DNA of 64,000 nucleotides from Erythrobacter ani. Lineage in GTDB: Bacteria > Pseudomonadota > Alphaproteobacteria > Sphingomonadales > Sphingomonadaceae. The stretch lies in assembly GCF_019204025.1 (NCBI RefSeq), contig NZ_JAGSPB010000002.1, forward strand, positions 1-64,000, written 5' to 3'. How positions within the stretch are numbered: the stretch's first letter is position 1; each line of letters starts with the position of its first letter. The position numbers and the translations under genes were made by a program. Below, piece by piece: positions 17,788-26,323 of this stretch. The notes under the pieces were generated by a model. It made no database searches, was not told where the DNA came from, and saw only the letters and a program-made list of their open reading frames with translations.

Positions 17788-18900
17788 CACGTGCTGCGCT
17801 TCTCTGGGTCTGTCGCTATGCGCGCGAGGATCAAAAAGGCCAGGGCTGCGAGCACCAACATGGTCTGGCTCCGCAATGGGTAGTCGGTCGCGGATTGAAC
17901 TCATGAATTCCATGATTTTATTCATAGTCGACTTGTCGTTCATTGCGTTGACCCGGTCCGGGTTTACCCCGACATCCATGGTCGAAAGTATTTCGAGAAG
18001 CAGATCGTCGGGCGCCCGTCCGGTGAAGGTGACGAAGTCCTCCAAGCCCTTGTTCTTGGTAAGCGCGCGCATGTCCTTTAGCGCCGGGCCGCTGCCCACC
18101 AGGACGAACTGAATGTCCTCTCGGCCAAGCTTGCAGACGATAAACTCAGCCGCCTCGATCAGCAGGTCAATCCCCTCCTGCTCGCCCATGACACCGACGT
18201 AACCGATCATGTGTGCGCGCCCGTTTTTCCAGACATTGGCAGGCGGCACGCGTTTCAATTTCGAGAGGTCGGGTCCAGAGCGCACGACGTGCACACGGTC
18301 AGGCGGCATCCCGCCCCGCTCCACTGCGATCTTGCGGTAGCTCTCATTCGTAGCGATCGACACGTCGGCGGCCTTGAAAGTCATTTTTTCGAACAGCAAC
18401 ATGAGCTTCCAGAAAAACCCGCGCTTGCCGAACTTCGCCTCGTAGAGTTCCGGATTGATGTCGTGATGATCGAAGATGTAGCGCACGCCCAAGAACTTGA
18501 AGGGAAGCGCCACGAGGAACACCAGATCAGGCGGATTGCATCCCTGGATTACGTCGAAGCGGCGCTTCAGAAATATGCGCCATGCAAGGACCGTTTCCCA
18601 GAATAGCGCAGCGCCGTACTCGGCAAGGAAACCCATTGGCCCCTTCGCCTCGAGCGGTAAAGAATGCCGGTGGATTTCTATGCTATCGATCACTTCGTAG
18701 CGTTTTTCATATCCTTGCCCTGTCGGACATATTATCGAAACGTGCGCTCCTGCGGCCTTGAGCGTGCGCGCTTCCTGCCACACCCGCCGGTCGAATGGCA
18801 GCGGCAGATTCTCCACGACGATAAGTATGTGGCGATCCGCCAAAGGCTCGCCTTCGATGACTGCCGGAATTCCATCATGCGCGTCCGGTTTTTCGCTCAA
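17071..18900 (-). CDS. In-frame fusion: truncated GT4 glycosyltransferase + EPS-locus repeat protein
   Basis: A single 609-codon frame that looks like a deletion product. Residues 1-~332 are the N-terminal three-quarters of a GT-B/GT4 glycosyltransferase of the WcaI/EPS type ('RRVWQEARTLKAAGAHVSII', 'DHHDINPELYEAKFGKRGFF', 'GYVGVMGEQEGIDLLIEAAE', 'DKSTMNKIMEFM'). The sequence breaks off where 'a.G.PvV' and the second E of the ExxxxxxxE region should follow. About 39 codons then read an O-antigen-ligase tail in the wrong frame. From Met at 17787 the frame enters a separate small membrane-anchored protein (238 residues). The start overlaps the upstream dehydrogenase stop by ATGA. Glycosyltransferase activity is probably lost. 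Confidence 0.75.
   Translation of the reverse strand: MSEKPDAHDGIPAVIEGEPLADRHILIVVENLPLPFDRRVWQEARTLKAAGAHVSIICPTGQGYEKRYEVIDSIEIHRHSLPLEAKGPMGFLAEYGAALFWETVLAWRIFLKRRFDVIQGCNPPDLVFLVALPFKFLGVRYIFDHHDINPELYEAKFGKRGFFWKLMLLFEKMTFKAADVSIATNESYRKIAVERGGMPPDRVHVVRSGPDLSKLKRVPPANVWKNGRAHMIGYVGVMGEQEGIDLLIEAAEFIVCKLGREDIQFVLVGSGPALKDMRALTKNKGLEDFVTFTGRAPDDLLLEILSTMDVGVNPDRVNAMNDKSTMNKIMEFMSSIRDRLPIAEPDHVGARSPGLFDPRAHSDRPREAQHVMARSAWYISLFLVAALTISVQLDRQSAVTPYYADLTPEPFRSFAQAQIAARALAGSNPAEAVQQTRKLVARRPLPAEPLRMLAQAQMQAGHSEAGFATIQISAQRGWRDPAAQEAMMRIALAADDQAEAARRYAALLVRRGTSDQLLEEFGEALFSDPTSQAAQTLTDIVAGGERWQPTFLRRGVSVLPAASFAAIVAQSAERGASFDCGLLLQTTEVAGRENAKASRRLDAVVRDRC
17787..17900 (-). pseudogene. C-terminal remnant of an O-antigen ligase/polymerase (Wzy/WaaL-like)
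   Basis: In the frame one base off the fusion ORF, 37 codons read V-Q-S-A-T-DYPLRSQTM followed by a hydrophobic helix 'LVLAALAFLILARIA' and 'TDPEKRST', ending at TGA 17789-17787. The DYPLR motif plus a final transmembrane helix is typical of the C-terminus of O-antigen ligase-type proteins. An upstream stop in this frame (17903-17901) marks the join with glycosyltransferase sequence, so the breakpoint lies at about 17897-17906. Confidence 0.65.
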
Positions 18901-20162
18901 GGTATGACACTCATATCGACAAGTCTGCTCGCGTCGATCGCGATGTCATCGACTAGGCGGTTCGTCGCGATAACACGGTCGTGTACGCGGCTCTCTGCGC
19001 GCGCCTTGTCCACGAGCAGACCGTCGATCGCCGGGAGCCACGCATAGGTGTAGCCGAGATTTTGCCCGACCAGATTGCCGGGCTCGACCCATGGGTCGTA
19101 AATCTCCAGCTCGTACCCGGCTTCGAGGAGCTTGCGTGCCATATCGACCGCCGGGCTCTCGCGCAGATCATCGGTCTCCAGTTTGAACGACAGCCCCACC
19201 ATCAGCACTTTGGCACCGCGCTCCAGCCCTTCCGTTGCCTGTTGGAACTGATGATGCTTGTGCGCTTCATTCGATCGTAACAGCGCATCCACCAGATGCG
19301 TCGCCGATCCGGTATCCGCCGCGATGTATTGCAACGCACGAACGTCCTTGGGGAGACAGGATCCGCCAAAAGCGCCTCCGGGACGAGTGTACGTCGCAGA
19401 GATGTTGAGCTTGCTGTCGCTCTTGAATATCTCGTGAACCTGCCGCGCCGAAAGGTCGAGATTTTGGCAGATCCGCCCGATCTCGTTTGCGAAAGCGACT
19501 TTTACGGCATGCCAGCTGTTGTCGACGAATTTGGTGATCTCCGCCTCGCGCATTCCTACATGGAAGATCGGAGCGTCAATCTCATCATACAGGGCCGCCA
19601 TGTTGGCCGAGCGCGCGCCTTGCAGCGTGCCGATCACGATCTTGGGCGGGTTGAAATAGTCGTCAATTGCCGACGCTTCGCGCAGGAATTCCGGATTGTA
19701 GACGAGTTCGACCGCCTTGCCGGTAGCATCGCCCAGCGAGGCTTCGATGATCGGCAGGATGAATTTCTCGCATGATCCTGGCCGCATGGTCGATCGGTAG
19801 ACCAGCGTAAGCGGGTGATGGCGCGTGGGATCGATGTGACGGGCAATCGTGCGCGTCACCTCCGCAACATGGTTCATATCATGAGCGCCGTCTACACCGC
19901 TGGGAGTGCCGACGCAGACGATAGCGATATCGCATTCGGCAAGCTCGTCCGACAGTTCCGTCACGGCAGCGATGCGTCCATCCTTGCGTGCAGCCGATAT
20001 CAAATCGTCGAGACCGGGTTCATGGACAGGCGCGCGGCCTGCATTGATAGCCTCTACCTTGACCGGGTTGACGTCGATGCCGATCACGCAATGCCCCTGT
20101 GAAGCGATGCACCCGGCAGCGGTTGAGCCAACATAGCCCAACCCGAAAATTGCGATTTTCAA
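18897..20162 (-). CDS. GDP-mannose/UDP-glucose 6-dehydrogenase family protein
   Basis: 421 residues. The start is a TTG at 20162 with GGGAG (20171-20175) 8 nt upstream; longer frames add non-conserved sequence. N-terminal Rossmann motif 'IAIFGLGYVGSTAAG'; catalytic-Cys motif 'GGAFGGSCLPKDVRAL', the AlgD-like form; NAD-binding C-terminal domain with 'GLSFKLETDDLRESP'. It oxidises a nucleotide sugar (GDP-mannose or UDP-sugar) to the uronic acid for exopolysaccharide synthesis, via two NAD+ steps. It overlaps the glycosyltransferase start by 4 bp and so heads an EPS operon. The motif form favours GDP-mannose over UDP-glucose, but substrate cannot be fixed by eye. Confidence 0.82.
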   Translation of the reverse strand: MKIAIFGLGYVGSTAAGCIASQGHCVIGIDVNPVKVEAINAGRAPVHEPGLDDLISAARKDGRIAAVTELSDELAECDIAIVCVGTPSGVDGAHDMNHVAEVTRTIARHIDPTRHHPLTLVYRSTMRPGSCEKFILPIIEASLGDATGKAVELVYNPEFLREASAIDDYFNPPKIVIGTLQGARSANMAALYDEIDAPIFHVGMREAEITKFVDNSWHAVKVAFANEIGRICQNLDLSARQVHEIFKSDSKLNISATYTRPGGAFGGSCLPKDVRALQYIAADTGSATHLVDALLRSNEAHKHHQFQQATEGLERGAKVLMVGLSFKLETDDLRESPAVDMARKLLEAGYELEIYDPWVEPGNLVGQNLGYTYAWLPAIDGLLVDKARAESRVHDRVIATNRLVDDIAIDASRLVDMSVIP

Positions 20163-20319
20163 AAGAACTTCTCCCGGGCCGAATTCAATCGAGCCATGCG
20201 CGGCGAAACCTAGCGAAGGTCGAATAGAGGCGCAACGCATCGACAAACTCCGCGTGTGGATCGCGGGCTTGTCAGCACAAGCTGCCATCGGCACAGAGGC
20301 GGGGAGAAGGAGAACAGGA

Positions 20320-21399
20320 ATGAGTGCAGCCGCAGGCCCTTTGGTCGGCCTCAAGGTTATCGAATTCGCCGGGATCGGGCCTGGCCCCCATGTCGCGATG
20401 CTGCTCGCCGATCTCGGAGCCGAGGTGGTGAAGATCGAACGGCCCGGCGCGCCCATCACCAACCCGGTGGTCGAGCGTGCGCGGCACCGCGCCGCCGTCG
20501 ATCTCAAGACAGAAGAAGGCAAGGCGTTCTGCCTCGATGCGGCGAAAAAAGCGGATGTGCTGATCGAAGGATTTCGTCCCGGTGTGATGGAGCGACTGGG
20601 TCTCGGTCCGGACGTGTTGCTCGAACTGAATGAGCGGCTGGTGTTCGCGCGCATGACAGGTTGGGGGCAGGATGGACCGCTCGCCCAAGCCGCGGGCCAC
20701 GACATCAACTACATTGCGGTGACTGGCGCTCTTTCCGCAGTTGGCAGAGCAGGGGAAACGGCTGTTCCGCCGCAGAACCTCGTGGGCGATTTTGGCGGCG
20801 GGTCTATGTATTGCGCTTTCGGCATCCTCGCTGCGCTGTTCGAGCGCGAACGCTCCGGCAAAGGGCAAGTCATCGATGCGGCGATCGTCGACGGCACGAC
20901 CAGTCTCATGAGCTTTTTCTTCGGCGTGCGCGACCGGCCTTACCTGACGACCGAACGCGGGAAGGGCATGCTGGGCGGCGCTGCGCATTTCTATCGCTGT
21001 TTCGAGTGCGTCGATGGAAAAGAAGTATCGGTCGGCGCGATCGAACCGCAATTCTACGCCGAGCTCCTGGCGAAATCGGGCGCTCCGGCCCAGCTAGCGG
21101 AAGGTCAGATGAACCCCGCCAATTGGGATGAATATGCCGATACACTTGCGGCCATGTTCAAAACCAAGACGCAGGCCGAATGGACCGAATTGCTCGAAGG
21201 AACCGATGCTTGCTTCGCGCCAGTGCTCGAAGTGGAAGAGGCGAGGGAACACCCCCACATGAAAGCGCGAGGAGCGTTCGTCGAACATGACGGGATGTGG
21301 CACACCGCCCCAGCGCCGCGGTTCAGCCGCACGCCCGGCGCCGTCCGTTCGAGCATGGAAAACGGCGCCGATGTCGTTGCGAACTGGAAAGAGGGCTGA
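20320..21399 (+). CDS. Alpha-methylacyl-CoA racemase-like CaiB/BaiF family III CoA protein
   Basis: 359 residues from the ATG at 20320 with AAGGAG about 7 nt upstream. The N-terminus 'LKVIEFAGIGPGPHVAMLLA' and 'DLGAEVVKIERPG' are characteristic of AMACR/MCR. Catalytic candidates are the His of 'GHDINYIAVTGAL' and the Asp of 'VGDFGGGSMYCAFG', matching the His/Asp pair of bacterial MCR. Expected reaction: epimerisation of 2-methylacyl-CoA thioesters in branched-chain lipid breakdown. A MaoC-type hydratase starts 3 bp downstream, consistent with a joint role in acyl-CoA metabolism. It is divergent from the EPS dehydrogenase. Confidence 0.88.
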   Translation: MSAAAGPLVGLKVIEFAGIGPGPHVAMLLADLGAEVVKIERPGAPITNPVVERARHRAAVDLKTEEGKAFCLDAAKKADVLIEGFRPGVMERLGLGPDVLLELNERLVFARMTGWGQDGPLAQAAGHDINYIAVTGALSAVGRAGETAVPPQNLVGDFGGGSMYCAFGILAALFERERSGKGQVIDAAIVDGTTSLMSFFFGVRDRPYLTTERGKGMLGGAAHFYRCFECVDGKEVSVGAIEPQFYAELLAKSGAPAQLAEGQMNPANWDEYADTLAAMFKTKTQAEWTELLEGTDACFAPVLEVEEAREHPHMKARGAFVEHDGMWHTAPAPRFSRTPGAVRSSMENGADVVANWKEG

Positions 21400-21402
21400 G
21401 CG

Positions 21403-21852
21403 ATGGCCGGTAGATTCTTCGATGAGTGGCAGGTTGGCGACACGCTGGATCACGAGATCAGGCGCACCGTCACCGAAACGGACAACCTGCTTTTTTCGAC
21501 CATGACCCATAACCCGCAGCCGCTCCATCTCGATGTCGAGGCGGCAAAGGAAAGCGGCTTTGGCCAGATCCTGGTCAATTCGACTTTCACCTTTTCACTG
21601 CTCGTAGGACTTTCCGTCGGCGACACGACTCTGGGGACCCTGGTTGCCAATCTTGGCTTCGACAAGGTCGTTACGCCGAAGCCCGTTTTCATCGGAGATA
21701 CATTGCGCGCTCGCAGCGAAGTTAAGGAACTGCGGGAAAGCAAATCTCGTCCCGAAGCGGGAATTGCCACGTTTATTCATGAGCTTGTGAATCAGCGGGA
21801 TGAAGTCGTCTGCCGCTGCGAACGATCCGCGCTGTTGCATAAATCCGCATAA
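21403..21852 (+). CDS. MaoC-family (R)-specific enoyl-CoA hydratase-like protein
   Basis: 149 residues, single hot-dog fold. The hydratase motif region '[20 protein letters not shown]' contains the conserved His/Asp part of the family pattern, with Asn where many relatives have Asp. '[20 protein letters not shown]' and '[18 protein letters not shown]' follow. Probably hydrates an enoyl- or mesaconyl-type CoA. Coupled to the upstream racemase gene (3 bp gap). Confidence 0.8.
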   Translation: MAGRFFDEWQVGDTLDHEIRRTVTETDNLLFSTMTHNPQPLHLDVEAAKESGFGQILVNSTFTFSLLVGLSVGDTTLGTLVANLGFDKVVTPKPVFIGDTLRARSEVKELRESKSRPEAGIATFIHELVNQRDEVVCRCERSALLHKSA

Positions 21853-21892
21853 TTCGGGACCGATTGCCCTTGCTTGAGCGTTAGTTCGAGCA

Positions 21893-22534
21893 ATGACCGA
21901 TAATACCAAAGATCCGCAATCAATTACCGACGTCGTCGAGGGGCTGAGCGAACTCGCCGAGACTGAGAACGAGGTGTCGCTTGGTGACGTACTCGACAAG
22001 TTCGGCGACCGCAGCTTCGCGCCTGTAATGATGATCCTTGCGCTACTGGAACTGACTCCGGTCGGAGTCATCCCTGGTGTCCCGAGCATCCTGGCGCTGT
22101 GTATCATCTTGATCGCAGTTCAATTGCTTATCGGCCGCGAGCATATCTGGGTCCCCGACTGGATCGAGAGTCGCTCCGTGACTTCGCGCAAGCTCGAAAA
22201 ATCCACCGACAAACTTGGCGGCCCTGCCGAAACGCTCGACAACCTTGCGAAAGGCCGGCTGCAGTTTCTTGCCGAGGGCCCTGCTCTGCAGGTTGCGGCC
22301 GCAATCATTATCCTCCTCGCTCTCGCCGTCCCACCGCTAGAACTGCTTCCGTGGGCGAGCGCAGGCCCGATGATCGCGAACGCGATCATCTGCCTTGCCA
22401 TGATGGTCCGCGATGGACTTGCGATGCTGCTGGCATGGGTGCTCGCCGCAGCGGCGATGGTTGGCCTCGGCTTCTACTATTTCGGCTCCGAGGGTGCGGG
22501 CGAGAGGTATCTGCCGTTCGAGATGCGCGCTTGA
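21893..22534 (+). CDS. ExoD-family membrane protein
   Basis: 213 residues. The N-terminal third is soluble and acidic with 'SLGDVLDKFGDRSFAPVMMI', the ExoD family start. Several hydrophobic helices follow ('GVPSILALCIILIAVQLLIG', 'LQVAAAIIILLALAVPPLEL' and a C-terminal span). ExoD was named for an exopolysaccharide/alkaline-stress phenotype in rhizobia; molecular function is not established. It starts 40 bp after the MaoC gene and may share its transcript. Confidence 0.82.
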   Translation: MTDNTKDPQSITDVVEGLSELAETENEVSLGDVLDKFGDRSFAPVMMILALLELTPVGVIPGVPSILALCIILIAVQLLIGREHIWVPDWIESRSVTSRKLEKSTDKLGGPAETLDNLAKGRLQFLAEGPALQVAAAIIILLALAVPPLELLPWASAGPMIANAIICLAMMVRDGLAMLLAWVLAAAAMVGLGFYYFGSEGAGERYLPFEMRA

Positions 22535-22588
22535 CGAGGGCGCGATTGTAGCGCCAAACTCCCTCTCGGAGAGATGAGGGGAACGCAC

Positions 22589-24505
22589 ATGCAAAAAGCA
22601 TGGCAAAAATACGCCTTGGCAGGCATTGCATCATTCGTTCTGGCTTCTTGCGATGAGGTGGCAACACTGGATGCGAGCCAAACCGGTGACGGCAGCGATA
22701 CTATAGAACTCGCAGAATTTCCTGACCGGCCATATTGGGGTGACACCCACCTCCATACCGACAATTCCGTCGACGCTTTCGGCTTTGGCGTGCGGCTTGG
22801 ACCCGAAGAGGCCCTGCGTTTCGCCAGCGGGGAAGAAGTAACCGCGACGACTGGCGCACAGGCGAAACTCGCGCGGCCGCTCGATTTTCTAGTCATCGCC
22901 GATCACTCCGACGGACTAGGAGCCACGCGGCGTCTGTATGATGCACCCCGCATTGGCGTTGTCGCGCAGTACGATGAGACGCTGCTTCGCTGGTATGACA
23001 TGATGCATGAGGGCCCTGAGCAATCGCAGCTTGCGATCGCGGAGCTGATCACAGCGGCCGCCAACGGAACCCTACCCGAAGCGCTCCGAGACCCGGAGCG
23101 TCAGGCGGAAAACACCCGCGATATCTGGAACACGCAGCTCGGGCTGCTCGATCGGTATAACCGTCCCGGCGTCTTCACAGCGTTTGCCGGGTTCGAGTGG
23201 ACCCGAATGCCAGATGGTAACAATCTGCACCGGGTGGTCATGTTCCGCGATGGCAGTGACAAGACCGGCCAGGTCGTTCCGTTTCCTGGCATCGACAGTA
23301 CGGCGGAGCAGCTTTGGGACTATATGGCCGCCTATGCCGAGAAGACTGGCGGACAGGCGCTGGCGATCCCGCACAATTCCAACCTTTCGAACGGGCTGAT
23401 GTTCGAGATGACCATGCCTGATGGCTCGCCCATGACCGCCGCGTACGCGGCGAAAAGGGCAGCGTCCGAGCCGGTGGTCGAGGTGACCCAAATCAAAGGT
23501 GATAGCGAGACGCACCCCTTCCTGTCGCCGAATGACGAAATGGCAGGGTTCGGAGTAACTGGATGGGAGCTTGGCAATTTGCCGCTTACGGCCCGAATGG
23601 AGCCCGAGATGTTTGCCGGTTCGTATGTCCGCGAGGCATTGAAACGGGGTCTGTCTCTGGAACAACAGCTCGGCGTGAACCCGTATGCATTCGGGATGAT
23701 CGGCGCGACTGACAGTCACACCGCGCTTGCGACAGGGGATGAAGACAATTTCTGGGGCAAGCATACCGGGAACGAGCTGGGCAACGAAACCCGCGCCGTG
23801 GACGCGCAAAATCTCGGCACGCGGCAGGGCCGCTTCGGCTGGCATTACCTCGCTGGCGGGTACGCGGCGGCATGGGCGCGTGGAAACACGCGGGCGGAAA
23901 TCTTCGATGCGTTTGCGCGGCGCGAGGTCTATGCGACGACAGGACCGCGCATGAGCGTGCGCATTTTCGGCGGCTTTGGTTTCACTGAAGATGACTGGGA
24001 CGGCGATTGGGTGCGCAAGGGGTATACCGAAGGCGTGCCAATGGGCGGCGAGTTGGAAGATGGCGGCACGGCTCCCAGCTTCATCATAGCCGCGTTGAAG
24101 GATCCTGACGGGGCCAATCTCGACCGGGTGCAGGTGGTTAAGGGTTGGCTCGATGCGTCGGGAGAGCTGCAGGAACGGGTCTATGACGTGGTATGGAGCG
24201 ACATGGAAAACCGCCCACGCACCGGCGGCAAAGTCCCTGCTGTCGGCGATACGGTCAATCGCGAAAACGCCACGTATACGAACGACATCGGCGCGTCAGA
24301 ACTGCGCAGCGTCTGGACCGATCCCGACTATACCGAGGGGGAAAGGGCGTTCTACTATGTCCGCGTGCTCGAAATACCGACCCCGCGCTGGACTTTGTTC
24401 GATGCGGTGCGGTTCGGTATTGAGCTGAGCGAGGCTGCGATGGCCGACGCCGTCGCGCAGGAACGTGCCTACACGTCGCCGATCTGGCTGAAGCCGTCGG
24501 TCTGA
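22589..24505 (+). CDS. DUF3604-domain lipoprotein
   Basis: 638 residues from the ATG at 22589 (AGGGGA upstream); an ATG at 22574 adds five residues only. Lipoprotein signal with 'VLASC' (Cys21). A PHP-like metal-binding start 'YWGDTHLHTDNSVDAFGFG' and 'DFLVIADHSDGLG' are diagnostic of DUF3604, as are 'IPHNSNLSNG', 'GATDSHTAL' and 'YATTGPRMSVRIFGGF'. The HxH and Asp/His clusters suggest a metal-dependent hydrolase in the periplasm or on the outer membrane; the substrate is unknown. It leads a three-gene cassette with PpiC and HupE/UreJ-like genes, spaced 10 and -4 bp. Confidence 0.85.
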   Translation: MQKAWQKYALAGIASFVLASCDEVATLDASQTGDGSDTIELAEFPDRPYWGDTHLHTDNSVDAFGFGVRLGPEEALRFASGEEVTATTGAQAKLARPLDFLVIADHSDGLGATRRLYDAPRIGVVAQYDETLLRWYDMMHEGPEQSQLAIAELITAAANGTLPEALRDPERQAENTRDIWNTQLGLLDRYNRPGVFTAFAGFEWTRMPDGNNLHRVVMFRDGSDKTGQVVPFPGIDSTAEQLWDYMAAYAEKTGGQALAIPHNSNLSNGLMFEMTMPDGSPMTAAYAAKRAASEPVVEVTQIKGDSETHPFLSPNDEMAGFGVTGWELGNLPLTARMEPEMFAGSYVREALKRGLSLEQQLGVNPYAFGMIGATDSHTALATGDEDNFWGKHTGNELGNETRAVDAQNLGTRQGRFGWHYLAGGYAAAWARGNTRAEIFDAFARREVYATTGPRMSVRIFGGFGFTEDDWDGDWVRKGYTEGVPMGGELEDGGTAPSFIIAALKDPDGANLDRVQVVKGWLDASGELQERVYDVVWSDMENRPRTGGKVPAVGDTVNRENATYTNDIGASELRSVWTDPDYTEGERAFYYVRVLEIPTPRWTLFDAVRFGIELSEAAMADAVAQERAYTSPIWLKPSV

Positions 24506-24515
24506 AGCGCGGACC

Positions 24516-25325
24516 GTGACACTTCCGGGTTGGACCCGCGAACCACTGGTGCATTTCCTCGCTGCGGGGGCGCTCGTTTACGCGTTGTCCGCGTGGTCTG
24601 GCGGCAGTTCGGTGGACCCGGCATCGCGCGTGATCGACGTCGGGCAGGATCAGCAGGCGCAGCTCGCTATCCAGTTTGAGCGGGTCATGGGGCGCTCGCC
24701 AACCGATGCCGAGCTTGATGCGCAGATCGATCGGTTTGTTCGTGACGAGGTACTCTACCGCGAAGCCTTGCGGCTCGGGCTGGACCAGGGCGATGCCGTG
24801 GTCCGCCGGCGGTTGGTGTCAAAAATGGACCTCGCTGCAGCGGCTGCAGCCGAAAGCGCGACCCCGGATGAAGCTGTGTTGCGCGCTTATTTTAGCTCCA
24901 ACAGCGAGCGCTACCGCGCGGACATTTCCATGAGTTTCGACCAGCTGCTGTTTTCCGATGAGGCGGCGGTTCGCGTTGCACTTGATCAGTTGGAAGCGAA
25001 CGATAGCTGGCAGAAGACGGGCGAGCGATCGGCCCTTCCTCCGAGCATGGATCGCAAGTCCCTGCGCGATGTTCGCCGCGTGTTCGGAGAAGAGTTTGCG
25101 CAGGCCATCCTTCGTCTCGATCAAGGTAGTGAGTGGCAGGGACCCGTGAGATCCGGCTTCGGTTGGCATGCCGTGCGGATGCGAGAGCAATCGCGTGCAA
25201 CAGCAGATTTCGAGGCCATCCGCGCGCAGGTCGAGAACGATTGGCGCAGCGCGGAAATCGCCGCCCGCAAGGAGCAAGCCTTTAAACTGCTCCGCGATGC
25301 ATACCGCATAGAGATCGACCGATGA
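24516..25325 (+). CDS. Membrane-anchored PpiC-type peptidyl-prolyl isomerase
   Basis: 269 residues from a GTG at 24516. An N-terminal anchor (about 10-27, 'LVHFLAAGALVYALSAW') precedes a SurA/PrsA-like helical arm ('RFVRDEVLYREALRLGLDQG') and a parvulin domain ('FGEEFAQAIL', 'WQGPVRSGFGWHAVRM'). Probably a periplasmic folding catalyst. The parvulin core is shorter than usual, so activity is not certain. ATGA overlap with the next gene shows coupling. Confidence 0.75.
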   Translation: MTLPGWTREPLVHFLAAGALVYALSAWSGGSSVDPASRVIDVGQDQQAQLAIQFERVMGRSPTDAELDAQIDRFVRDEVLYREALRLGLDQGDAVVRRRLVSKMDLAAAAAAESATPDEAVLRAYFSSNSERYRADISMSFDQLLFSDEAAVRVALDQLEANDSWQKTGERSALPPSMDRKSLRDVRRVFGEEFAQAILRLDQGSEWQGPVRSGFGWHAVRMREQSRATADFEAIRAQVENDWRSAEIAARKEQAFKLLRDAYRIEIDR

Positions 25326-26323
25326 CGCGGTGTGAGCTAGCGCTGCTGTCAGTGATTCTCGCCGTATTTGCCGCGCCGCTTTCCGCCGATGACCTTCGTC
25401 CTGCAGTTTTGGAGCTTTCTCAGACCGGACCGAATCACTGGTCGCTCGAATGGACGGTTCCGGTCGCGCCAGGCGCAAGTGGCACAGCATTTCCAATCGC
25501 CGGGCCGGTTATCCCGGAGAATTGCGAATTGGTTGGAGGGCCCGTGCGCCGTGCCGCTCCGCTTGCGTTGATGGGTCACGCGCAGATGCAGTGCAGACAC
25601 CCAATGGCTGGCAAGTCATTCGGCCTCACCGGACTCATTGGGAATGCCGACGCGATCGCGCGCTACGTTCCGCTCGATGGGCCCGTGCAGTCTTTTCGGC
25701 TGACGCACGCGGCGTCCGTTGCCGTCATTGCTTCGCAACCTGACAGTTGGGCGGTGGCCCGAGACTACTTCGTCATCGGTGCGGAGCATATCCTGTTCGG
25801 CTGGGACCACCTGTTGTTCGTGATCGCGCTCGTGTTTCTTGTCCGAAAGGGCTGGGCGGTGGTCAAGGCGGCCACAGCCTTCACGATTGCGCATTCGATC
25901 ACATTGGTCGCGACGACGTTTGGTTATACGGGTCTGCCGAGCCGCCCGGTCGAGGCGCTGATCGCACTGTCCATCGTGTTTCTCGCCGTCGAGGTAATGC
26001 GCGCCCTGCGCAAACCGGATCGACGGACATGGACGCGGCGCGTGCCGTGGCTTGTCGCATTTGGCTTCGGCCTGCTGCACGGCTTCGGGTTTGCAGGAGC
26101 CTTGGCAGAGATCGGGCTTCCCCAAACGGAGATCGCGAGCGCGTTGATCGCCTTCAATCTCGGTGTTGAGGCCGGGCAGCTTCTGGTGATCGCTGCGCTC
26201 ATGGTTTTGCTTTCAGCTATGCGGCGCCTTGCACCCATGGCAGAAACTCCGGCAATTCGCGTTGCCACGTACGGGATTGGCATCACGGGGAGTTTCTGGC
26301 TGTTCGAAAGGATAGTGGGCTAG
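25322..26323 (+). CDS. HupE/UreJ-like integral membrane protein
   Basis: 333 residues: signal peptide (cleavage near 'PLSADDL'), an extracytoplasmic domain of ~140 residues, then six or so transmembrane helices. His-rich motifs fit the HupE/UreJ_2 family: 'GAEHILFGWDHLLFVIALVF', 'FTIAHSITLVATTFG' and 'GLLHGFGFAGALAEIGLP'. Relatives are linked to nickel/metal movement, but the version paired with PpiC and DUF3604 has no assigned substrate. Its stop overlaps the convergent NodT gene by 4 bp. Confidence 0.8.
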   Translation: MTRCELALLSVILAVFAAPLSADDLRPAVLELSQTGPNHWSLEWTVPVAPGASGTAFPIAGPVIPENCELVGGPVRRAAPLALMGHAQMQCRHPMAGKSFGLTGLIGNADAIARYVPLDGPVQSFRLTHAASVAVIASQPDSWAVARDYFVIGAEHILFGWDHLLFVIALVFLVRKGWAVVKAATAFTIAHSITLVATTFGYTGLPSRPVEALIALSIVFLAVEVMRALRKPDRRTWTRRVPWLVAFGFGLLHGFGFAGALAEIGLPQTEIASALIAFNLGVEAGQLLVIAALMVLLSAMRRLAPMAETPAIRVATYGIGITGSFWLFERIVG

